A stretch of DNA of 16,534 nt from CALJIC01 sp039805565 (GTDB lineage: Bacteria > Chloroflexota > Chloroflexia > Chloroflexales > Roseiflexaceae), in the NCBI GenBank assembly GCA_039805565.1, contig JBDLTZ010000315.1, positions 1-16,534 on the forward strand. Reading direction: 5' to 3'. The notes below the pieces were generated by a model that was not told the DNA's origin, made no database searches, and worked only from the letters and a program-made list of their open reading frames with translations. How positions within the stretch are numbered: position 1 is the first letter of the stretch; each line of letters begins with the position of its first letter. Below, piece by piece: positions 1 to 6,034 of the stretch. Both the position numbers and the translations under genes were made by a program.

Positions 1-8
1 CCCCCCCC

Positions 9-43
9 ACGACTCACACCTCAAGACTCACGACTCAACACTA
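9..43. repeat. 7-bp-period direct repeat at 3' end of hydrolase gene
   Basis: Five consecutive 7-mers run in exact phase: ACGACTC, ACACCTC, AAGACTC, ACGACTC, AACACTA. The last one overlaps the hydrolase stop codon (41-43, read on the minus strand). Eight C residues precede the run at the window edge, so the array may extend further left. Similar heptamer-phased runs occur at 4651-4735 and 11440-11530. No function is evident. Confidence 0.7.
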
Positions 44-988
44 CTCGCCCAGGCTGCGCTCGAAGAACGACGCCACGCGCTCGACGTAGGCCTGCGGGTC
101 GGCGTTGTAGGAGCGGGCGTGCGGCGCGCCGGCCACCTCCCAGTACTCAGCGGCGGGCGCGGCGGCCGCAAGCTGCCGCCCGTGCGACACGTCGGTCAGC
201 TTATCGGCGTCGCCGTGGATGATCAGCACCGGCGCCTCGATGTCGCCGATCTCATCCACTGGCCGCGCCCGCGTCAGGTCCTCCCCCATCACCACGCGCG
301 CCGTCAGCAGCGTCGAGGGCAGGAAGGCGTCCGGCAGCTTGCTGGTGCTGCCCCAGTGGCGCTGCATCAGCGGGTAGATGTCCGCGTAGCTGCAGTCCGC
401 CACCAGCGCGCCGATCTCCGGGTCGTCCGCCAGGGCTCCGATCGCCGAGGCCGCGCCCATCGAGACCCCGAGCACTCCCACGGCGCCAGGCCGAAACCCC
501 TGCGCCTCCAGCCAGTCCACCGCGCCGATGATGTCGCGCCGCTCGCGCAGGCCAAAGGTGAACCGCGCATCCTCGCTCTGGCCGTGCCCACGCATATCGA
601 TCATGAGCACCGCGAAGCCGCGCGCGTGCAGCGCCGCCCCGAGGTCAACGAAGTCGCCCGCGAACTCGGTGGCGCGGCTGCTGTCCTTGCCGTGCATCAG
701 CACCACGGCGCGCGTAGCGCCCTGGCGCGGGATGTACCAGCCGGCGATCGAGACGTCGCCGTCGCTCGCCGCGAAGCGCACGTCCTCGAAGGCCAGCCCG
801 TTCACGGCCGGCGTCACGTCGATCGCGTCGCGCTGGGGCAGCGTGACGACGGAGGCGGCGTAGGCGGAGACCCCGAGGTAGAGCGCCAGGAGCAGCGCGG
901 CCAGAACGGCGGAGGCCCACAGGGCCGCGCGGCGGGCGCGCGAGACGGGGCGCGTGGCGGAAGACGTTGGTCGAGTTGTGGTTGTCAT
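41..988 (-). CDS. Membrane-anchored alpha/beta hydrolase
   Basis: A serine hydrolase of the alpha/beta fold (S9/BEM46/YqkD-like group), about 315 aa; its substrate cannot be told. Counted from the ATG at 988, residues 20-46 are an uncleaved signal anchor after a basic N-terminus, so the catalytic domain should lie outside the membrane. Visible motifs are the oxyanion HG at 99-100, DMRGHGQS at 131-138, the nucleophile elbow GVSMG with Ser176, the probable acid Asp262 in HGDAD, and the catalytic His290 in GAPH. The full triad is present. A GTG six bases further upstream (994) is an alternative start; AGGTG lies just before the ATG. It stands alone, with its own leader holding a GCAAC-A-GTTGC palindrome. 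The gene family is secure, the biological role unknown. Confidence 0.88.
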   Translation of the reverse strand: MTTTTRPTSSATRPVSRARRAALWASAVLAALLLALYLGVSAYAASVVTLPQRDAIDVTPAVNGLAFEDVRFAASDGDVSIAGWYIPRQGATRAVVLMHGKDSSRATEFAGDFVDLGAALHARGFAVLMIDMRGHGQSEDARFTFGLRERRDIIGAVDWLEAQGFRPGAVGVLGVSMGAASAIGALADDPEIGALVADCSYADIYPLMQRHWGSTSKLPDAFLPSTLLTARVVMGEDLTRARPVDEIGDIEAPVLIIHGDADKLTDVSHGRQLAAAAPAAEYWEVAGAPHARSYNADPQAYVERVASFFERSLGE

Positions 989-1005
989 ACACACCTAATA
1001 GTGGC

Positions 1006-1016
1006 GCAACAGTTGC
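1006..1016. promoter_or_regulatory. Small palindrome in hydrolase leader, possible operator
   Basis: GCAAC-A-GTTGC is a perfect 5-bp inverted repeat around one base, 18 bases upstream of the hydrolase ATG. It could be an operator or the foot of a small RNA hairpin. No convincing -35/-10 pair was seen in the rest of the 995-1183 gap, and no terminator was recognised for the dehydrogenase gene ending at 1184. Confidence 0.25.
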
Positions 1017-1183
1017 CCGGCGATGAGCCCGTCAGAATCCGAGGTGTGCGGGCGACTGCTGCGCCCGCGCGCTGATCCAATGGCAGGTACGGCTGAAAGT
1101 CGGCTGGCACGGCGCCTTGTGGAGCGGGAACGCGCCCGCGCCGAGGCGGCATCAGTTCGCGCCAGCGGAGAGCGCCGCGCGTG

Positions 1184-3253
1184 TCAGACCGCAGCCGCCT
1201 CCCTCACCGCCAGCATCCGGCGCTGGCGGCGCAGCTCGTCCGCCAGACGCCGCTTCTCCGCCAGCATCTCGTCCGTCACGTACTCGTCGAACGAGCGCAT
1301 GCCGGCCAGCTCCAGCCCGTGCTTCTTCATCAGCCGGTACATCTCCTTGGCCTTATCCAGCTCGATTTTGCGGCCCACGGTGTAGTCGCCGTACATGTGC
1401 TCCATCGTCAGCAGCGCCGTCTCCGAGAGGCAGGCGTAGGCCGTGCCCTTCGGCAGCCCGATGTCAAAGCCGAAGTCCGGCGCGCCGGGGAGCAGGATCT
1501 CGCCGCTCTCGATCACCAGCACGTCCGGCCGGCGCGCGGCGTCCTCCTTCTTCACGTCCGGTGGGCGGGCCACGTCGCACACCACCGCGCCCGGCTTGAG
1601 CTTGTCTACGTTGATCACGCGCCCACTGAGCGCCGAGGTCGTCGTGATGATCAGGTCGCACTCACCGATCAGCGCGTCGGCGTTGGTGGCGGCGGTCACG
1701 CGGGCGCCGGGGGTCTCGCGCTCGATCTGCTTCTTGAGCGCCAGCAGCCGCTCGGCGCGCGGGGCCACCAGCACCACCTCGCCGATCGCCTGCGCCAGCA
1801 GCCGCGCGCAGACCGAGCCGATCGAGCCGGTGGCGCCCACCACCATCGCCTTGCCCTTCGTCAGGTCAGTGGCGCCCATCTTGATCGCCGCCTGCTTGGC
1901 GGTCTCCAGCGTGGCGGCCACGGTGAGCGAGTTGCCTGAGGTGATGCCGATGTCCACCTTCTGCGCCACGGTGATGCCGGCGTCCCCCACCACGCTGGTG
2001 AAGGCCCCGAGGCCCATCAGCCTGGCGCCCATGCGCTCTGCCATGCGGGCGCACTTGATCAGGCGGCGGTAGGTGAAGGAGGTGTCGCGCCGCATCAGCT
2101 CGCGCGGCGTGGCCCCGAGCGTGAACAGCAGGCCCTCGATCTCCTCGCCGGTATCCTTCGAGCGGATGCCGCGCATCTTCGAGAGGTACATCGGCGGGAA
2201 GAAGGCCGCCACGTACTCCACCAGGCGCTGCGGCAGGTAGCGCGTGAAGGCGAAGCGCGGGTCGTTGGCGATGTAGCGCGTGGAGAGCGGGTGGATGACG
2301 AAGGCGAAGCGCGGCTTCTGCGCGGCATCGTTCAGCCGCAGCACCTCAGGCCCCCAGCCGGCCTCGTCGATGAAGTTGATGACGTCGCCCTCGGTGGGGC
2401 TCGCGCCGCACTCCAGCAGCGCCACCGCGATACCCTCGAGCACATCGGCCGACACGTAGCGGCCGGCCTCGGCATCGTCGTCGGCCTCCAGGCGCGGCGA
2501 GAGGGTCACGAGGGTGGTCACGCCGCGGGCGCGCAGGTCCTCGATCTCGGCGCGCGAGGGGTCATCGGTGACGATCACCTTGCCGGACAGATCGCGCGGG
2601 GCGAAGTGCCGGATGTAGGCGAAGTCCCCGGCCACCACGTCGGCCCAGCGGAAGTGCGACTCGCCGCGCGGGTCGTGCCCCTCCTGGCCGAGCGCCACCG
2701 GGTGCAGCACCTTGTAGGGCAGCAGCACGGTGACCGGCAGCGTCGTGGCGGCGTACAGGTCAAGCTGCCCGATCGAGCGCGGCACCGGGAGCCACTGCAC
2801 GCCGCTGTGGATGATTGGGTCGGCGAAGCGCAGCTCGGCCTCGTACTGCCCGAGCGCCTGCGACAGCGCGTAGCGGTCGATCCCGCTGGTCACGAGGATG
2901 CGACGATAGTTGAAGAGGCCCTTGCTGGCGCGGTTGGCCTCCTGCACGCACCAGCGGTCGAGGGTCTGCTTGATCAGCCCGCCCGAGACCACCGGCGTGC
3001 GCCGGGCGCCCCGAGCGATGCGGATGACCTCCTGGTGCGGGTAGCGCGCCTCGCCCACGCGGAACACCGGCGTCAGCCCGCCCAGCCCGATCGCGTCCAC
3101 TTTGCCGTCGTAGTCGCGCACGAGCGCGGCGGCAAGCTCCGTGTCGCCGTTGGTGCCGATCCGCAGGACCTCGACGTGCTGCCCGAGGATAGTGGTCGTG
3201 AAGGCGTAGTCGCGCTGGGCCGAACCCAGGCTGATGCTGACGATGCGCTTCAT
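1184..3253 (-). CDS. Two-domain dehydrogenase: quinate-5-dehydrogenase-like N-half plus acyl-ACP-reductase-like (COG5322) C-half
   Basis: About 689 aa. Residue numbers here count from the outer ATG at 3265 (693 aa). I prefer the inner ATG at 3253 (MKRIVSIS) because GGAG lies 6 nt before it. The N-half (about 5-310), with SLGSAQRD and DAIGLGG, resembles from memory the short proteins called 'quinate 5-dehydrogenase' in Deinococcus-Thermus. The C-half (about 318-665) resembles cyanobacterial long-chain acyl-ACP reductase: SGNSLT at 443-448, the nucleotide-binding loop GATGSIGS at 477-484, and AYACLSE with Cys612. That Cys aligns by motif with the acyl-thioester Cys294 of the Synechococcus elongatus enzyme. 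Such enzymes reduce acyl thioesters to aldehydes with NADPH. No aldehyde deformylating oxygenase is in the window. The domain calls are good; the true substrate (acyl-ACP, acyl-CoA or other) is inference. It has its own extended -10 promoter. Confidence 0.85.
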   Translation of the reverse strand: MKRIVSISLGSAQRDYAFTTTILGQHVEVLRIGTNGDTELAAALVRDYDGKVDAIGLGGLTPVFRVGEARYPHQEVIRIARGARRTPVVSGGLIKQTLDRWCVQEANRASKGLFNYRRILVTSGIDRYALSQALGQYEAELRFADPIIHSGVQWLPVPRSIGQLDLYAATTLPVTVLLPYKVLHPVALGQEGHDPRGESHFRWADVVAGDFAYIRHFAPRDLSGKVIVTDDPSRAEIEDLRARGVTTLVTLSPRLEADDDAEAGRYVSADVLEGIAVALLECGASPTEGDVINFIDEAGWGPEVLRLNDAAQKPRFAFVIHPLSTRYIANDPRFAFTRYLPQRLVEYVAAFFPPMYLSKMRGIRSKDTGEEIEGLLFTLGATPRELMRRDTSFTYRRLIKCARMAERMGARLMGLGAFTSVVGDAGITVAQKVDIGITSGNSLTVAATLETAKQAAIKMGATDLTKGKAMVVGATGSIGSVCARLLAQAIGEVVLVAPRAERLLALKKQIERETPGARVTAATNADALIGECDLIITTTSALSGRVINVDKLKPGAVVCDVARPPDVKKEDAARRPDVLVIESGEILLPGAPDFGFDIGLPKGTAYACLSETALLTMEHMYGDYTVGRKIELDKAKEMYRLMKKHGLELAGMRSFDEYVTDEMLAEKRRLADELRRQRRMLAVREAAAV

Positions 3254-3299
3254 CGCGTGCTCCATCGCGTATTCCCGAGGCGGGAGGGTCGATGGAGAC

Positions 3300-3308
3300 A
3301 GTATAGCA
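3300..3308 (-). promoter_or_regulatory. Extended -10 promoter of the dehydrogenase gene
   Basis: On the minus strand the sequence reads TGC-TATACT, an extended -10 element. Transcription would begin near 3293, giving a leader of about 40 nt before the ATG at 3253. No good -35 box is visible. It implies the dehydrogenase is not only read through from the GTPase operon upstream. Confidence 0.5.
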
Positions 3309-3333
3309 GAAAGCCGTTTGGTGTGAGGCCCTA

Positions 3334-3876
3334 CTACTCCAGCACCCCGGCCTGCTCGCGCTCAATGTGGGCCAGCAGCGCCAGCAGCACCGCCTTCACG
3401 CTCTCGCGGTCGTTGGCCACGCAGGGCAGCAGCGGCACCTCGTAGGGCAGCTGGAGCCGGCGCCGGATGTAGCCAAGCGGGAGCGCCGCCGGGTCGTCCT
3501 GCTTGTTGGCGGCCACTACGAACGGCGCGTCGGTGATCTCGGCCCAGCGCGCCATGAGGCGTAGCGTCTCAACGAAGTGCGCCGGGCGGCAGCTGTCCAC
3601 CATCACGACGTAGCCCAGGCAGCCGGTGCTGAGCACCTCCCACATGAAGTCGAACCGCTCCTGGCCGGGGGTGCCGAACAGGAACAGGTTGGCCTCGTCG
3701 TTGACCTTGATGGTGCCGAAGTCCAGCGCGACGGTCGTCTCGCTCTTGAGCTCGCGCTCGTCGGCCTGCGTCACCTCATACTCGGTCGAGACGACCTCGA
3801 TCTCGCTGATCGTGCGGATGAAGCTGCTCTTGCCGGCCGAGTACGCGCCGGTGATAACGATCTTGAGGGCCTGCAT
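3334..3876 (-). CDS. Ras-like small GTPase (CvnD/MglA-type)
   Basis: A 180-aa single-domain GTP-binding switch protein. G1/P-loop GAYSAGKS is at 10-17, a switch I threonine at 47/48, G3 GTPGQ at 68-72 (a Rab/MglA-like form in place of DTAGQ), and G4 NKQD at 124-127. The length fits the bacterial small Ras-like GTPases of conservons and Chloroflexota. The switch II Gln72 is kept, so intrinsic hydrolysis is plausible. It begins 11 nt after the DUF4388 gene, with GAGGAGAGG as ribosome site lying in that gap, so the two are cotranscribed. The Roadblock protein in the same operon is its likely GAP-like or regulatory partner, by analogy with MglB-MglA and CvnB-CvnD. It is probably cytosolic; no lipidation signal is seen. 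Confidence 0.93.
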   Translation of the reverse strand: MQALKIVITGAYSAGKSSFIRTISEIEVVSTEYEVTQADERELKSETTVALDFGTIKVNDEANLFLFGTPGQERFDFMWEVLSTGCLGYVVMVDSCRPAHFVETLRLMARWAEITDAPFVVAANKQDDPAALPLGYIRRRLQLPYEVPLLPCVANDRESVKAVLLALLAHIEREQAGVLE

Positions 3877-3887
3877 ACCTCTCCTCG

Positions 3888-4622
3888 CTACAGGCCGCGG
3901 ACGCGGCGCATGATGGCCTGCAGCAGCCCGCGACCAGCGGTGGCGGGCGGAGCCACCTGGCCGGCGGGGATCGCCCCCATCCCGGCGGCCACCGGCTGGA
4001 GCTGTGGGGCGTAGGCGGGCTCGGGGCGGCGGCGCTCCTTCGTGGCGGCGGGCGGCAGGGCCACCTCCACCAGCCCGATCGCCACCAGCTCGGTCACGGT
4101 GCGGATGGCGGCCTCAGCGTCCATGCCGGTCTTCTCGCAGATATCGCGCACGTCCCGGCTGATCGCCACCTGGCTCAGGATACGCCACTGGTCCAGGTCG
4201 AGCTTGACGCCGGTCTCCGCGCTGTTGGGAAGCGAGGCTAGCTCGAGGCGGCTATCGAGGGTGATCCGCTCATGCGGCAGAGCCCGCAGCGGGTTCTCGC
4301 GGCGGCGCAGGCCCTCCATCACCAGCCACTCGGCGTCGTGGTAGATCCGCGGTGGGCGCGCGGTCACGGCCGGGTCGTGGCGGAAGACGAAGGTGGCGTC
4401 CTCCCACTGTAGCAGCTGCATCACGGCCTCCTCGTCGGTAGCCAGCACATGCCGCTCGCTGCCGTGCACGAGCACCGCGTCCACCAGACGGCCCTCGCCT
4501 ACATAGATGACGCCGCGCTCAGTGCCGTTCACCAGCAGCAGCACGCCAGTCTTCGGCCCCATCCTGAAGATCTGGATGAGGTCGACAAGCGACATGTCCT
4601 GCAGGCTACCCTCAAGCGCCAT
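3888..4622 (-). CDS. DUF4388 (PATAN-type) protein with C-terminal winged helix
   Basis: 244 aa. Residues 1-105 match the DUF4388 pattern: EGSLQDMSLVDLIQIFRM, then KTGVLLLVNG, then GVIYVGEGRLVDAV. Residues about 141-189 form a predicted winged-helix unit (DQWRILSQVA, ICEKTGMDAEAAIRTVTELVAIGLVEV). A Pro/Ala-rich linker and a short basic amphipathic helix (GLLQAIMRRVRGL) end the protein. DUF4388 domains occur in bacterial signalling proteins, often next to small GTPases. In conservons the corresponding slot holds DUF742, also a winged-helix protein, so this is a likely adaptor or effector of the GTPase; that role is inference. AAGGAGC lies 6 nt before the ATG. The gene follows the protoglobin after 113 nt containing a heptamer-built hairpin. 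Confidence 0.87.
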   Translation of the reverse strand: MALEGSLQDMSLVDLIQIFRMGPKTGVLLLVNGTERGVIYVGEGRLVDAVLVHGSERHVLATDEEAVMQLLQWEDATFVFRHDPAVTARPPRIYHDAEWLVMEGLRRRENPLRALPHERITLDSRLELASLPNSAETGVKLDLDQWRILSQVAISRDVRDICEKTGMDAEAAIRTVTELVAIGLVEVALPPAATKERRRPEPAYAPQLQPVAAGMGAIPAGQVAPPATAGRGLLQAIMRRVRGL

Positions 4623-4650
4623 AACCAGCTCCTTCGATCACACTACTGCC

Positions 4651-4735
4651 ACGGCAGACCACAGACGGCCGACGGCCGACCACCAACCCGCGGAGCCCCG
4701 CCGATGTCAGTCGTCGGTCGTCGGCCGTCCGCCCC
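4651..4735 (-). repeat. Heptamer-built inverted repeat between protoglobin and DUF4388 genes
   Basis: The arms GACGGCCGACGGCCGAC (4664-4680) and GTCGGTCGTCGGCCGTC (4713-4729) pair at 16 of 17 positions, and the odd pair is G-U in one of the two transcripts. The loop is 32 nt. Each arm is made of 7-mers (left GGCCGAC twice; right GTCNGNC four times over 4706-4732). The block ends directly at the protoglobin stop codon. There is no T-run, so a simple intrinsic terminator is unlikely. It could set differential expression inside the operon or be a mobile repeat. Confidence 0.72.
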
Positions 4736-5287
4736 CTACGCCTGGCCCGCGAGCAGCCGCCGCGCGAGGCGCTCGCCGCCCACCAGGTCCGAGAGGTGGT
4801 GCAGTTGGTTATCCTCGTAGGCCTGGTTGAAGATCGCCACGTCCAGCGCCAGCACCTTGCGGAACGCTGCCAGCGCCTTGGCCGGGTCTGAGCTCTGCTG
4901 GGTGACCTTCTCGCCGAACGGGATCACGACGTCCAGCATCGCCAGCGGGTAGCGCACCGGCAGGCCAATCCGCACGTGGATCTGGCCGATCGTCAGGCGC
5001 TTGCTGGCGTAGGCCTCATCGTAGGTGCCGCCGAACAGGTCGGCGAACCAGTCGCCCACCATCGAGTGCAGGCGCTCCATCGAGGCGCCCTGCAGGTACT
5101 CGGCTGTGTTGCCGTGGGCGAAGAGGCGCTCGTAGAACTGCTTCGTCATGTCTGGGCCCGCGGCCTTCGCCGTGGCGTGCAGGCTGGCCAGCAGCGCCCC
5201 CTCGTCCTTGCTCAGCCCCATCAGGCCCACCAGCTCGCTCAGGATGGACTCGCCCTTGACCTGCCAGCTCGCGCGATCGTTCGTCAT
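4736..5287 (-). CDS. Single-domain protoglobin (heme protein)
   Basis: 183 aa from the ATG at 5287, chosen because AAAGGAGA sits about 9 nt upstream; the longer open frame to 5461 has no support. The sequence matches the protoglobin / globin-coupled-sensor heme domain: an N-terminal pre-helix, MTKQFYERLFAH at 47-58, WFADLFGGTYD at 80-90, and RLTIGQIHVRIGLPVRYPL at 97-115 with proximal heme ligand His104. Protoglobins bind O2, CO and NO. The length equals the sensor domain alone; no transmitter, cyclase or methyl-accepting domain follows. It lies between Roadblock and DUF4388 genes, as if the sensing part of a signalling system were a separate subunit. Family call strong; ligand and partner inferred. 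Confidence 0.92.
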   Translation of the reverse strand: MTNDRASWQVKGESILSELVGLMGLSKDEGALLASLHATAKAAGPDMTKQFYERLFAHGNTAEYLQGASMERLHSMVGDWFADLFGGTYDEAYASKRLTIGQIHVRIGLPVRYPLAMLDVVIPFGEKVTQQSSDPAKALAAFRKVLALDVAIFNQAYEDNQLHHLSDLVGGERLARRLLAGQA

Positions 5288-5306
5288 CGTAATCAATCTC
5301 CTTTGT

Positions 5307-5344
5307 CCCCTGGCCGGGGGAGTCCTCGCGGGGAAGCACCCCGC
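5307..5344 (-). promoter_or_regulatory. Two GC hairpins in the protoglobin leader
   Basis: GCGGGG (5328-5333) pairs with CCCCGC (5339-5344) around 5 nt, and CCCC (5307-5310) with GGGG (5316-5319) around 5 nt. Both lie in the 106-nt gap between the Roadblock and protoglobin genes; the second ends just before the ribosome site of the protoglobin. No U-tract follows either. They could stabilise or attenuate the operon mRNA. Confidence 0.4.
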
Positions 5345-5379
5345 TACAATCAGAGAACAGACGTGGTCACCGGTCTTCC

Positions 5380-5393
5380 GTCGTCGGCCGTCC
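5380..5393. repeat. Copy of the 14-mer found at 4717-4730
   Basis: GTCGTCGGCCGTCC is identical to 4717-4730. Both copies sit at gene 3' ends, this one touching the stop codon of the Roadblock gene and the other 5 nt from the stop of the protoglobin gene. It is a single-arm relative of the heptamer-built hairpin. Confidence 0.6.
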
Positions 5394-5765
5394 CTACAGC
5401 ACGCGTCCGATCGAGATGGCCGCCTCGCGAGCTTCGATGCGCACCATGCCGAGGTTCGCACCCTGACGCACGTTCACCGCCAGCAGGCTCTGGTCGCCGG
5501 CGGGCAGCACCATGAACAGGCCGTTGTCAGCCTTCAGGATGGCCTCCTCGGTAACGCCGATCTTCAACTCGTTCGCCACACGGCGCGTCACGCCGACCAT
5601 GGTGGCGGCCACGGCGCCGACGCGGTCGGCGTTGACGTCGCTCGACATCCGGGACGCCAGCACGATGCCGTCCATGCTCACCGCTACAGCGCCTGCCATA
5701 TCGGTGCCGACGTTGTTGGCGAGCCGGTCTAGGACCTGCGAGATCTGCTCCTGCCGAGTTGCCAT
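5394..5765 (-). CDS. Roadblock/LC7 domain protein
   Basis: 123 aa, essentially one Roadblock/LC7 domain: GTDMAGAVAVSMDGIVLAS, then GAVAATMVGVTRRVANELKIG, then ILKADNGLFMVLPAGDQSLLAVNVRQGANLGMVRIEAREAAISI. The start at 5765 has AAGGAGC about 9 nt upstream; the open frame reaching 5894 lacks one. Proteins of this family (MglB, CvnB) dimerise and regulate small Ras-like GTPases. It is the first gene of the operon that ends with such a GTPase, and it is divergent from the histidine kinase gene. MglB acts as a GAP for MglA; whether this one does is not shown by sequence. Confidence 0.92.
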   Translation of the reverse strand: MATRQEQISQVLDRLANNVGTDMAGAVAVSMDGIVLASRMSSDVNADRVGAVAATMVGVTRRVANELKIGVTEEAILKADNGLFMVLPAGDQSLLAVNVRQGANLGMVRIEAREAAISIGRVL

Positions 5766-6034
5766 TGTCTTGTGCTCCTTGCTTCCGGCGCTGTCCGGCG
5801 CCTGCCATTGTCCTGCGCGGCCGCGGCGCGGCCCGTCACTTGTTCCACGGTCAAGTCTAGGCGCACACGCCGCCCCGGACCATAACAGCACCACAACAAA
5901 ACCCTAGCGGATCCGTAATCGGGCGGTACTGCCAGGATTCAGGACTAGCGCATGGTTCCGGCGGCAGGCGATGCGCCGTACAATACAGGCGCGCCGCCGC
6001 GCCGCGCCCACAAACCCTTCACGCCACCACCCAC
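5766..6034. other. Divergent intergenic region between Roadblock operon and histidine kinase
   Basis: A 269-nt gap that must hold the promoters of both directions. It contains a GC-rich self-complementary patch near 5815-5832 and an AT-richer patch at 5881-5905. On the minus strand TTGACC occurs near 5848-5853, but no well-spaced -10 follows. No small gene is supported. Confidence 0.5.
5956..5984 (+). promoter_or_regulatory. Weak candidate promoter of the histidine kinase
   Basis: TACAAT at 5979-5984 could be a -10 box, with a poor -35 (TTCCGG, 5956-5961) at 17 nt. Initiation would fall near 5991, leaving a leader of about 44 nt with no clear ribosome site before the ATG at 6035. Confidence 0.3.

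Noticed and set aside
1184..3253. Plain shikimate/quinate dehydrogenase of the aromatic pathway
   Set aside because: The length is more than twice that of AroE/YdiB and the C-half has acyl-ACP-reductase motifs including the Cys; the automatic name would mislead.
2291..3445. Long plus-strand open frame (384 codons) opposite the two-domain dehydrogenase
   Set aside because: His/Arg/Gln-rich product of a GC-rich antisense frame; the minus-strand frame encodes clear enzyme motifs.
5288..5461. Longer protoglobin beginning at 5461
   Set aside because: It would overlap the Roadblock gene end and leader hairpins; a strong ribosome site supports 5287.
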